Shown: in pieces, positions 17,689-24,952 of the stretch
Position numbering within the stretch: position 1 is the first letter of the stretch
How the letters are laid out: each line of letters opens with the position of its first letter
Assembly: GCA_035651455.1 (NCBI GenBank)
Contig: DASRFR010000022.1
Location: 496,001-560,000 of the forward strand
Length of the DNA stretch: 64,000 bases
Source: DASRFR01 sp035651455
GTDB taxonomy: Bacteria; Acidobacteriota; Terriglobia; Terriglobales; Acidobacteriaceae
Direction: 5' to 3'
Translations under genes and position numbers: made by a program
The notes under the pieces: generated by a model
What the model was told of the DNA's origin: nothing
What the model saw: the letters and a program-made list of their open reading frames with translations, nothing else
The model's database searches: none

Positions 17689-17713
17689 CCACAAAACATA
17701 TACGTTTATGTGG
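17689..17713. promoter_or_regulatory. Imperfect palindrome in the sigma/aldehyde dehydrogenase divergent region
   Basis: CCACAAAAC (17689-17697) and GTTTATGTGG (17704-17713) are complementary over nine bases with one bulged base, separated by ATATAC. It lies 76 bases before the sigma gene start in an A/T-rich patch, a plausible operator or promoter element. No factor can be named. Confidence 0.4.
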
Positions 17714-17855
17714 AGCCAAAAGTTCGCCGATCTAACCCGATTTATTATGAGGGAGGCATTGTAGCAGGGCGACTCTGAAATGGGCGAAAGAAAGGAGAAG
17801 CTGTCGTTTCGGGACGTGGGAACGAGTATCTGAACTGGTCTACACTGGCCTCAAC

Positions 17856-19430
17856 ATGGCTACCAACCTCCAGGTCGCCGCAGCGCGAGTACTCTCAACC
17901 AATCCGGCCACCTGCGAGCTTCTGAAAGAATTTCCCTGCGCCGGCGAAGATCAAGTCAGAGCCGCCGTCTCACGCGCACACACGGCGCAGATCTCGTGGA
18001 ATTCGCAGCCGCTAAAGAATCGCCTGGCCGCCGTGCGCGAGTTTCAGCGCCTGCTGCATTCCCGGAAATGCGAACTGGCGCGCCTAATTACGCAGGAGGC
18101 TGGCAAGCCCTATGTAGAGGCTCTGCTCACCGAAGTCCTCGTAGTCCTGGACACAGCCCGCTTCCTCATCGAAAGTGCCAATCGTCTTCTCCGCGACCAG
18201 CCAGTTCCTCATGGCAATCTCGCCATGAAAACCAAGTCCGGCCGGATTCTTCGTGAGCCCTTCGGAGTGATCGGCATAATTTCGCCCTGGAATTACCCGT
18301 TTTCCATTCCCGCCACTGAAACTCTTGCCGCGCTAGTAGCGGGCAACGCCGTGGTGTTGAAGCCTTCTGAGTTCACTTCGCTTACTGCCCTCGAGCTCCA
18401 AAAACTATTGCACCAGGCTGGAGTGCCCCACGATCTCTTTGCGGTGTTGCCTGGCAATAGCGCAACGGGTGCAGCTCTCATCCATTCTGAAATCGATAAG
18501 CTCATTTTTACCGGAAGCGTGACTACCGGCAGGCGTGTGGCCCAAGAAGCCGCCTCCCGCCTGCTCCCGGCAGTGCTGGAATTAGGCGGCAAAGACTCCA
18601 TGCTGGTGCTTGACGATGCCGATATTGAAGTCGCCTGCAGTGGCGCCATCTGGGGTGCTTTCGTGAACGCGGGCCAAGCCTGTTTGTCGGTCGAGCGCTG
18701 TTATGTGCACCGCTCCATCTATGATTCGTTCCTGGCAGGATGCGTGGATAAGGCCAAGAAGCTGCGCATTGGAAACGGCCTCAATGCCAATGTCGAGATC
18801 GGGCCTTTGATCCACGAGCGGCAGCTGCACCTGGTTGATACTCACGTGCAGGATGCGTTGTCGCGCGGCGCGCGTCTACTCTGTGGTGGAACGCGCTTGC
18901 GCGATCTCGGCCCCAATTTCTATGCGCCTACGGTCCTCGCCGACGTCACACAAGATATGCGCATTATGCGCGAAGAAACCTTCGGCCCCGTGCTCCCCAT
19001 CATGCGGTTCGATCATGACGACGAGGCTGTGCAGTTAGCCAATGACTCCGACTTCGGCCTGGCGGCGAGCATCTGGACACGCAATCGGGCGCGCGGCGAA
19101 GCCTTGGCCCGCCATATTTCTGCCGGAACAGTGATGGTCAACGACGCTGTCTCTTGCTTCGGTATCAGCGAGGCTCCGCACGGAGGCGTGAAGACCAGCG
19201 GTATCGGCCGCAGCCACGGCAAATTCGGGCTCGATGAAATGGTCCGTATCAAGTACGTCGACTCCGACCGCCTGCCGGGGATGAAGAAAGTGTGGTGGTA
19301 CGGCTACGGCGAACGGTTCACGCGACAAATGGAGAGCTTCCTCGATATGCAATTTGCCCAGAGGCTGAGTGGCCGAATACGTGGCGCGCTCCGCTCCGCG
19401 GATGTGCTACGCCGGAAAACGCAGTTTTAA
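17856..19430 (+). CDS. NAD(P)-dependent aldehyde dehydrogenase family protein
   Basis: The 524 residues contain a full ALDH fold: cofactor-binding SPWNYPFS, FTGSVTTG, the general base E242 in LELGGKD, and the catalytic C276 in NAGQACLS. The motif EETFGPVLPIMRF is also intact. A C-terminal extension of about 40 residues (after PGMKKVWWYGYG) is basic and unlike classic ALDHs. The substrate is not evident; succinate-semialdehyde or a fatty aldehyde are possibilities. No Shine-Dalgarno is visible, and a TACACT box ends nine bases before the ATG, so a leaderless mRNA is possible. Confidence 0.88.
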   Translation: MATNLQVAAARVLSTNPATCELLKEFPCAGEDQVRAAVSRAHTAQISWNSQPLKNRLAAVREFQRLLHSRKCELARLITQEAGKPYVEALLTEVLVVLDTARFLIESANRLLRDQPVPHGNLAMKTKSGRILREPFGVIGIISPWNYPFSIPATETLAALVAGNAVVLKPSEFTSLTALELQKLLHQAGVPHDLFAVLPGNSATGAALIHSEIDKLIFTGSVTTGRRVAQEAASRLLPAVLELGGKDSMLVLDDADIEVACSGAIWGAFVNAGQACLSVERCYVHRSIYDSFLAGCVDKAKKLRIGNGLNANVEIGPLIHERQLHLVDTHVQDALSRGARLLCGGTRLRDLGPNFYAPTVLADVTQDMRIMREETFGPVLPIMRFDHDDEAVQLANDSDFGLAASIWTRNRARGEALARHISAGTVMVNDAVSCFGISEAPHGGVKTSGIGRSHGKFGLDEMVRIKYVDSDRLPGMKKVWWYGYGERFTRQMESFLDMQFAQRLSGRIRGALRSADVLRRKTQF

Positions 19431-19455
19431 GTGATTGCGGCATGCATTCAGCCTA

Positions 19456-19484
19456 TTGCCAATCCCGCTAACTTCCGCGATAAT
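19456..19484 (+). promoter_or_regulatory. Sigma-70-type promoter of the rpsP operon
   Basis: TTGCCA (19456-19461), a 17-base spacer, then GATAAT (19479-19484): near consensus in both boxes with ideal spacing. Located about 70 bases before rpsP with no other gene between. The best promoter prediction in the window. Confidence 0.72.
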
Positions 19485-19552
19485 AATAGTTTGTCTCATC
19501 CCCGCCGGAAATTTTAGAGCCGGAAGTAAACAGGAAAGGAAACTACAGTTCT

Positions 19553-19816
19553 GTGTTGATGATCCGTTTAAAGCGCACCGGTGCGCGCAAACAACCGCAT
19601 TATCGCGTGGTGGTGATTGAAAAAGAGCAGCCGCGGGATGGCCGTCCCGTCGAGGTGGTTGGCACCTACAACCCTCGCACTAATCCGGCCACGGTCGACC
19701 TTAAGCGCGACCGCATCAATTACTGGATCTCGAAGGGCGCGCAGATGTCGGACCGTGTGAACAAGCTTGTGTCCAAGTCCGCTCCCGCTCCCGAAGCCGC
19801 TGGCTCCGCCGCCTGA
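19553..19816 (+). CDS. rpsP: 30S ribosomal protein S16
   Basis: The 87 residues (MLMIRLKRTGARKQPHYRV) match bS16, with VVVIEKEQPRDGRPVEVVGTYNP well conserved; the tail is Ala/Pro/Lys-rich. The protein binds 16S rRNA early in 30S assembly. GTG 19553 lies 12 bases after AGGAAAGGA; the ATG at 19559 would lie 18 bases away, so the GTG start is preferred though not certain. First gene of the rpsP-khpA-rimM-trmD-rplS operon. Confidence 0.93.
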   Translation: MLMIRLKRTGARKQPHYRVVVIEKEQPRDGRPVEVVGTYNPRTNPATVDLKRDRINYWISKGAQMSDRVNKLVSKSAPAPEAAGSAA

Positions 19817-19858
19817 TCGCGTGTGCATTCGCAGTTGTCATCCCTGTAAGGAGAGTGT

Positions 19859-20110
19859 ATGACTGGGCCAACTGGGGACGCCCACGCTTTAATCGTGCAG
19901 GTCGCGAAAGCGTTGGTGGACACGCCTGACCAGGTGTCAGTAGAGGCATTTGACGAGGACGGCGAGACCGTCTTCGAATTGACCGTCGCCGAAAGCGACA
20001 TGGGCAAGGTGATCGGCAAATCCGGACGCGTGGCGCGCGCCATGCGCACTTTGCTGAATGCCGCCGCCATCAAGCAGAACAAGCGCTTTGCGCTCGAGAT
20101 TTTGGAATAG
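19859..20110 (+). CDS. khpA: KH-domain RNA-binding protein KhpA
   Basis: An 83-residue single type II KH domain. The GxxG loop is GKSG in VIGKSGRVARAMRTLL. KhpA proteins bind RNA together with KhpB/EloR and affect cell elongation and small-RNA regulation in Gram-positives. Placement between rpsP and rimM is the usual one outside Proteobacteria. Start fixed by AAGGAG six bases upstream of ATG. It is 42 bases from the rpsP stop, in one transcript. Confidence 0.92.
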   Translation: MTGPTGDAHALIVQVAKALVDTPDQVSVEAFDEDGETVFELTVAESDMGKVIGKSGRVARAMRTLLNAAAIKQNKRFALEILE

Positions 20111-20165
20111 ACTGCGAGGCAAACAGCCAGCAGGCTACCGGGAAATTCTGCGACGGAGATCGTGA

Positions 20166-20777
20166 ATCGCTTCCCCTGCGGATGAGTTCGTTACCCTCGC
20201 CCGCGTTCTGAAAACTCAGGGACGCTACGGCGAAGTCGCTGTCGAGTTGCATACCGACGTGCCCGGCCGTTTCGTGGAAGGTCAGCGGATGTTCGCCTTA
20301 GCCGGCGACGGCACGCGCCGCGAGTTACAGGTCGAGCGGCTTTGGCCACATAAGGGCCGCCTGGTGCTGAAATTCGGCGGCATCGATTCGATTACCCAGG
20401 CCGAGGTGCTCGTCGGGAGTGAATTGCAGGTTCCGCGTAGTGAGCGAGCCAGCCTGGAAGCAGGCTGGACGTATGTTAGCGATTTGATCGGCTGCACGGT
20501 TCTTGACGGCGGGCGTGAAATCGGCACGATCAAGGATGTGCAGTTCGGTGCCGGCGAGGCTCCGCTGCTGATCGTTAGCCCGGCGGAGCTAAAAACCACG
20601 AGTCAAAGCGGCAACACCGGTTCTGAGTACGAAATTCCCTTCGCGGAAGCGTATCTCCAGAGCGTGGACCTGCAGGCCAAACACGTGCTGATGCAATTGC
20701 CCGAGGGCATGCTTGAGATTAACGCTCCGCTGACCGAAGAGGAGAAGCGGGAGAATAGGCAGTTCAGGAGTCGGTAG
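20166..20777 (+). CDS. rimM: 16S rRNA processing protein RimM, with probable non-canonical ATC start
   Basis: RimM binds ribosomal protein S19 and helps mature the 30S head. The conserved N-terminus DEFVTLARVLKTQGRYGEV is encoded from 20181, upstream of the first ordinary start codon (TTG 20247), and the frame is closed by TGA at 20163. The only reasonable initiator is ATC at 20166, seven bases after GGAG (20155-20158). This gives a 203-residue protein beginning (M)ASPADEFV. The PRC-barrel half (GWTYVSDLIGCTVL, EIPFAEAYLQSVD) is normal. Alternatives are a frameshift from GTG 20162 or a sequencing error. Gene identity is certain; the start is not. Confidence 0.85.
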   Translation: MASPADEFVTLARVLKTQGRYGEVAVELHTDVPGRFVEGQRMFALAGDGTRRELQVERLWPHKGRLVLKFGGIDSITQAEVLVGSELQVPRSERASLEAGWTYVSDLIGCTVLDGGREIGTIKDVQFGAGEAPLLIVSPAELKTTSQSGNTGSEYEIPFAEAYLQSVDLQAKHVLMQLPEGMLEINAPLTEEEKRENRQFRSR

Positions 20778-20796
20778 AAAGACTACCTGATTGAGC

Positions 20797-21606
20797 ATGC
20801 AATTCGACATCGTAACCATTTTCCCGGATTTTTTTCGGGGGCCGCTCGACTACGGTATCGTCCGCCGGGCGCGTGAGGCGGGGCTGGTGACGGTGAACAT
20901 CCACGATCTGCGGGCATTTGCGCACGATCGTCACCGGACCGTGGATGACCGCCCATTTGGCGGCGGCGAGGGCATGGTGCTCAAGCCGGAACCGATTTTT
21001 GAATCTTTGGAAGCGCTCCATGTGGCGGCGCGGGACGAGCGCGTTTCCTCCGGCATGCGGCAGTCAGTCATCGTGCTATCGGCGCAGGGCCGCCGTTTCG
21101 ATCAAAGTGCGGCTTCTGAACTGAGCGCCATGGATCGCCTGGTTCTAATTTGCGGGCGTTACGAGGGCATTGACGAACGGGTGAACGCGTTTCTTGCCGA
21201 TCGCGAGATTTCCATCGGCGACTACGTCCTCAGTGGTGGCGAGCTCGGCGCCGCGGTCATCGTGGACACGGTTACCCGTCTTATTCCCGGAGCGGTGGGA
21301 AACGAGGCGTCCACGCGGCAGGAATCTTTCACCTCGCACGACGCGCAGGCGAGCGGTAACGGTCCCGATTCCACCTGCGCTTCCGGCGGGTTACTCGACT
21401 ATCCGCATTACACGCGGCCTGCGGATTTTCGCGGCATGGCGGTTCCCGATGTGCTGGTTTCGGGCAACCACGATGAGATCCGGCGTTGGCGGCGTCGCAC
21501 CGCCCTGGAGAAGACATTGCGCAATCGTCCGGACTTGTTAAGACAGGTGGCGCTCAGCGAGGAAGACAAGGACATACTGGCCCGGATTTCGGGCAAAGAA
21601 GACTAA
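20797..21606 (+). CDS. trmD: tRNA (guanine37-N1)-methyltransferase
   Basis: Methylates G37 of tRNAs reading CNN and some other codons, preventing frameshifting. The 269 residues hold the SPOUT trefoil-knot signatures CGRYEGIDERV and SIGDYVLSGGELGA and the C-terminal YPHYTRPADFRGM and SGNHDEIRRWRR. An insertion of about 17 residues lies in the interdomain lid loop just before GLLDYPHYTRP, compared with E. coli TrmD. ATG 20797 starts the conserved MQFDIVT; TTG at 20791 is an alternative. It lies 19 bases after rimM and has no clear ribosome binding site. Confidence 0.94.
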   Translation: MQFDIVTIFPDFFRGPLDYGIVRRAREAGLVTVNIHDLRAFAHDRHRTVDDRPFGGGEGMVLKPEPIFESLEALHVAARDERVSSGMRQSVIVLSAQGRRFDQSAASELSAMDRLVLICGRYEGIDERVNAFLADREISIGDYVLSGGELGAAVIVDTVTRLIPGAVGNEASTRQESFTSHDAQASGNGPDSTCASGGLLDYPHYTRPADFRGMAVPDVLVSGNHDEIRRWRRRTALEKTLRNRPDLLRQVALSEEDKDILARISGKED

Positions 21607-21617
21607 GGAAAACTCAA

Positions 21618-21962
21618 ATGACTAATCTGGTGATTGAAAAACTTCTGGCAAAGACTCAGCGCGCGGATGTTCCTAGCTTTGTTCCTGGCGACACGGTTCG
21701 CGTACAGGTAAAGATCAAAGAGGGCGACAAGGAGCGTTTGCAGGCCTTTGAGGGGGTTGTAATCTCTCGCACCCGCGGTCCGCAGGCCAGCTTCACGGTT
21801 CGAAAAATGAGCTTCGGCCACGGGGTCGAGCGTATCTTCCCCGTTCACTCCAAGGTGATCGACAAGATCGACGTGCTGCGGTCTTCTAAAGTGCGACGTG
21901 CTAAGCTCTACTACTTGCGTGCTCTGCGCGGCAAAGCCGCTCGCCTGCGTGACGCCGAGTAA
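21618..21962 (+). CDS. rplS: 50S ribosomal protein L19
   Basis: The 114 residues (PSFVPGDTVRVQVKIKEGDK, QAFEGVVISRTRG, RKMSFGHGVERIFPVHS, VRRAKLYYLRALRGKAARL) match bL19, located at the 30S-50S interface. Start set by AAGGA ten bases before ATG, 11 bases after the trmD stop. The frame is open upstream to 21486 but that part overlaps trmD and is not coding here. Last gene of the operon. Confidence 0.96.
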   Translation: MTNLVIEKLLAKTQRADVPSFVPGDTVRVQVKIKEGDKERLQAFEGVVISRTRGPQASFTVRKMSFGHGVERIFPVHSKVIDKIDVLRSSKVRRAKLYYLRALRGKAARLRDAE

Positions 21963-22044
21963 AGGTTGGAGCCGCACGTCCGGTCATCGCGCTCCCGCGC
22001 TCCCAAATCTCGGCAGCGGTGCGCCGATGGCAATTGGAAGAGAC

Positions 22045-22077
22045 AAAAAATATTGGGGCGAGTCTATGACCCGCCCC
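22045..22077 (-). terminator. Rho-independent terminator after the PilZ gene
   Basis: Read on the minus strand: GGGGCG, an 11-base loop, CGCCCC, then AATATTTTTT. It lies just past the stop of the minus-strand PilZ gene and also separates it from the convergent rplS operon. A second perfect stem (CCGAGC / GCTCGG, 22081-22095) without T-run lies beside it. Confidence 0.75.
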
Positions 22078-22105
22078 AGGCCGAGCTAAGCTCGGCAGTT
22101 TCGGC

Positions 22106-22861
22106 CTAACCTCGGCCCGTTCCCGTCACTGCCGCAAGCTTCGCTTTTTCTCGCGCCAGCTTCTGCACCAGGTATTGCAGCAGTTGCCGGTCGCCTTTGC
22201 GGATCTCGCGAAACTCGATTCCGGAACCCAGTCCGGGGTCCGAGTGCCGCACCCGTCCCTTCAAACTCAGTTTCTGACCGCCGACTTGAAGCATGAGCTT
22301 GATGTCCGTGCCTGCGCTGAGCGGACCTTTTGCCGCCACCAGGCAACCGAACTCGGACACATTCTTCACTTCTCCGCGCAGCGTATCGTTGGCTGCTCCG
22401 CCTCGCAGCAACTCGGCCAGGCCCTCAATCGTGTAGCGGTCGTGCCGTCGACGGTTTCCGCTCATGTCCACCGCGGCCGAATTCAAACGATACAACTGGC
22501 TCTCGGGAATGATTGGATCGTAAATCTCCTGCAGGTTCCGCAATTCACCTTCCCAGAGCTTGTCCTCGGGATCCACACACTGCAACCCGACCTGCCGTCG
22601 CAAAGGCGAACTCTCATCTCCGATCCATGCAACCCTGCACAGTGCCTTGCTGCGGCCGCGTTCAACCGTGACAATCTCCCCGGTTTCCTGGATGCATTGC
22701 AGTCCGGATACCCGCGCTCCATGCGTCGAAATGTCGTAGGTGCACGCCATCTCGACCCGCGGCTTCATGTCCTTGTCCAGGTAGAGGACCCGGATAGGCA
22801 AGGCGATATGGATTCGTTTATCGCCCCGTTCGCTTTCTGGAGTGTTACCCGAGTGAGTCAC
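22106..22861 (-). CDS. Tandem PilZ-domain protein
   Basis: The 251 residues hold two PilZ-like beta-barrels. The first (about 15-110) has KRIHIALPIRV and YDISTHGARVSG; the second (about 135-235) has RRRHDRYTIEG and VKNVSEFGCLVA. These follow the RxxxR and (D/N)xSxxG pattern for c-di-GMP, but only the second has the double-Arg box close to canonical; in the first the RxxxR is degenerate. Likely a cytoplasmic c-di-GMP responder. GTG start without strong ribosome binding site. Stands alone, with its own terminator. Confidence 0.8.
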   Translation of the reverse strand: MTHSGNTPESERGDKRIHIALPIRVLYLDKDMKPRVEMACTYDISTHGARVSGLQCIQETGEIVTVERGRSKALCRVAWIGDESSPLRRQVGLQCVDPEDKLWEGELRNLQEIYDPIIPESQLYRLNSAAVDMSGNRRRHDRYTIEGLAELLRGGAANDTLRGEVKNVSEFGCLVAAKGPLSAGTDIKLMLQVGGQKLSLKGRVRHSDPGLGSGIEFREIRKGDRQLLQYLVQKLAREKAKLAAVTGTGRG

Positions 22862-23015
22862 GGCAACACTAAAGTACAGTGCCCGAAGGACCGCAGCAAT
22901 TTACGACGGTAATAGCACTCGTGGGTACCGATGGGCTAAATGCGCCTGGTGACCCATTTCCCGACACGTCTAGCGCGACGGCTGTTTCGGCCACCATCGT
23001 CCTATAACTTGATGC

Positions 23016-23819
23016 CTACTTTTCTGCTGATTTCGGCTCCGCCTGCTTCCGGTGCATCTCCGCCTTGACTGACTCTGGCATGAATTTGCCCAGTTCGCCC
23101 TGGATCTTGGTCTTCATCGAGGAAGCGTAGATGTGATCCTCGCCCTTCATCAGCGCCTCATATCCCTGCTGGGCTACTTCGCGTGGATCGTTCGTGTATT
23201 TGCCTTCCGAACCCACCTTCGTGTTCGACATGCCTGCCCGGTCGAAGAACTCGGTATTCGTTGGACCCGGCTGGAGCGCCGTAATGGTGATACCGGTGTC
23301 CTTCAACTCGTTCCGCAGCGACTGGGCAAACGAAAGCACAAAAGCCTTTGACGCGCCATATACCGCTTCCAACGGCGTCGGCATCGTTCCCGCGATTGAG
23401 GAGGTAAACAGCACCCGTCCCGAGCCGCGCTTCACCATTTCTCCCAGCACACGCTTGGCGAGATGCACGGTCGAGGTCACGTTTAAGGCGATCAGCTTCA
23501 ACTCTTGCTCGAGGTCAGTCTCGCGCGCGAAATCGCCGCCCACTCCGATCCCCGCGTTGATCGCGATTGCATCTACTGGCCGCCCGGCCGCCTGAATCTC
23601 CTCCCACAATTTCTCGACGCCATCATAGGTTGATAGATCAGCTTCAACCGCCTTAACCCCTACTCCCAGTTCCTTGAAGTCCTTTTCGGAATCTTCGATT
23701 CTCTCCGTGCCCGAGTTCACCAGCAGGTCGTAGCCGTTCTCCGCAAAAACTCTTGCCAGTTCATAACCGATCCCGCTCGATGCTCCTGTAACCACTGCAA
23801 ATAACCGGTTTTCTGCCAT
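23016..23819 (-). CDS. Short-chain dehydrogenase/reductase
   Basis: A classical SDR of 267 residues: cofactor motif TGASSGIG (11-18), NAG (88-90), catalytic Ser in TSSIAG (about 141), and YGASK (Y154, K158). The absence of a basic residue right after the Gly motif leaves NAD versus NADP open. The C-terminal tail is Lys/Glu-rich. Family members closest in pattern are the DltE/YqjQ-like oxidoreductases. Substrate unknown; no operon partner. Confidence 0.88.
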   Translation of the reverse strand: MAENRLFAVVTGASSGIGYELARVFAENGYDLLVNSGTERIEDSEKDFKELGVGVKAVEADLSTYDGVEKLWEEIQAAGRPVDAIAINAGIGVGGDFARETDLEQELKLIALNVTSTVHLAKRVLGEMVKRGSGRVLFTSSIAGTMPTPLEAVYGASKAFVLSFAQSLRNELKDTGITITALQPGPTNTEFFDRAGMSNTKVGSEGKYTNDPREVAQQGYEALMKGEDHIYASSMKTKIQGELGKFMPESVKAEMHRKQAEPKSAEK

Positions 23820-23892
23820 AGCTGATCACTCCATTCGTATGAAAGACAAGTCCGTCAGATGAAGTGTCAGCAGTCAAGGTTTACCGCCTGAC

Positions 23893-23904
23893 ATGCACGT
23901 GCAT
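23893..23904. promoter_or_regulatory. 12-bp perfect palindrome between divergent genes
   Basis: ATGCACGTGCAT is self-complementary and lies in the 225-base region shared by the SDR gene (minus) and the glycine-zipper gene (plus). It may be an operator for either. Short palindromes arise by chance, so confidence is low. Confidence 0.3.
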
Positions 23905-24044
23905 ATGTAGGTCTGTGCGCGCTGCAAGTTGTTGGCTACGCACAGTTGCGATTGCAGCAACCCGGAACCCGCTTTCACTTTGGTAACTCTGCTTCTCGGA
24001 TGCGCATCGAAACTTCAGCTTAAAGGTCCATTGGAGGTCCCTTT

Positions 24045-24854
24045 ATGAGGACTGTAGCCTTGTACGTGATCTTTGCCGCATTTTCACTCGGCGCTATGTT
24101 CGCCGACACCCTTGTCATGAAAGACGGCACAACCCACGACGGTACCGTTGTCGCGACCACAGCGACCCACGTCTCCTTCCGCGAAGCCGGCACGCTTCAT
24201 CACTATTCGCGGTCCGAAGTTCAATCTATTGAGTTTGGCTCGTCTTCGGACACTTCGAATGCGCTGGGCAGTACCGGCCGGCGCGAAGCCGAGGAGTCTG
24301 ACCGCGGATCGCTGTCGCGAAATCGCTCTGCCACTCTGCCCGCAGGCAGCCAGATTACCGTCATGACCAACGAAGCCATCGATTCCAGTTCAGCCCGTGA
24401 AAATCAGACCTATAACGCTGACGTTGCCGAAAACGTAATGAATTCCGCCGGACAGGTGGTCATCCCGAAAGGCTCCGAAGCTGAACTTGTCGTGCGCCGG
24501 GTAACCAGTGCGGGCACCGTAACCGGCAGCAACGACCTTGCGCTCGATTTGCAGTCCGTCAAGGTGAACGGGCGGCGTTACATGGTCAGCACCGAAGATG
24601 TCAACCAGGGCGGCAGTGAAGGCATCGGCAAGAATAAGCGCACGGCTGAAATGGTTGGCGGGGGCGCGGTTCTCGGAACGCTGATTGGCGCGGTTGCCGG
24701 AGGAGGTAAAGGCGCGGCCATCGGTGCGCTCGGTGGAGCGGCTGCCGGCGGCGCGACCCAGGTGCTTACCCGTGGAAAGACCGTGAAAGTCCCTGCGGAA
24801 AGCAAACTGACGTTCCGCCTCGATCAACCTCTCCGTCTCGACGCGGCTTATTAA
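24045..24854 (+). CDS. Secreted glycine-zipper protein of unknown function
   Basis: The 269 residues start with a signal peptide (about 1-20, cleavage near MFADT). A small beta domain (LVMKDGTTHDGTVVATTATH) and a Ser/Arg-rich linker follow, then a beta-rich domain (about 95-190). A glycine zipper (AVLGTLIGAVAGGGKGAAIG, about 209-228, continuing to AAAGG) and a final strand segment KLTFRLDQPLRL end the chain. Glycine zippers insert in or span membranes, so an outer-membrane or periplasmic role is likely. GGAGG lies seven to eight bases before the ATG. No enzyme motif. Confidence 0.7.
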   Translation: MRTVALYVIFAAFSLGAMFADTLVMKDGTTHDGTVVATTATHVSFREAGTLHHYSRSEVQSIEFGSSSDTSNALGSTGRREAEESDRGSLSRNRSATLPAGSQITVMTNEAIDSSSARENQTYNADVAENVMNSAGQVVIPKGSEAELVVRRVTSAGTVTGSNDLALDLQSVKVNGRRYMVSTEDVNQGGSEGIGKNKRTAEMVGGGAVLGTLIGAVAGGGKGAAIGALGGAAAGGATQVLTRGKTVKVPAESKLTFRLDQPLRLDAAY

Positions 24855-24894
24855 GCACGCTTAATTGGTGCAGGAATTCCTGCTGTGTCAGAAT

Positions 24895-24920
24895 TGACGG
24901 CCTCCATGGCGAGGCCGTCA
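24895..24920. terminator. Hairpin between convergent genes
   Basis: A perfect 10-bp stem TGACGGCCTC / GAGGCCGTCA with a 6-base loop sits between the glycine-zipper gene and aspS, which converge. Neither side has a strong T-run, so it may act as a weak bidirectional terminator or an RNA 3' end protector. Confidence 0.5.
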
Positions 24921-24952
24921 TTCCTACTGAAGCCTTGTCCCCTCAATCATGA

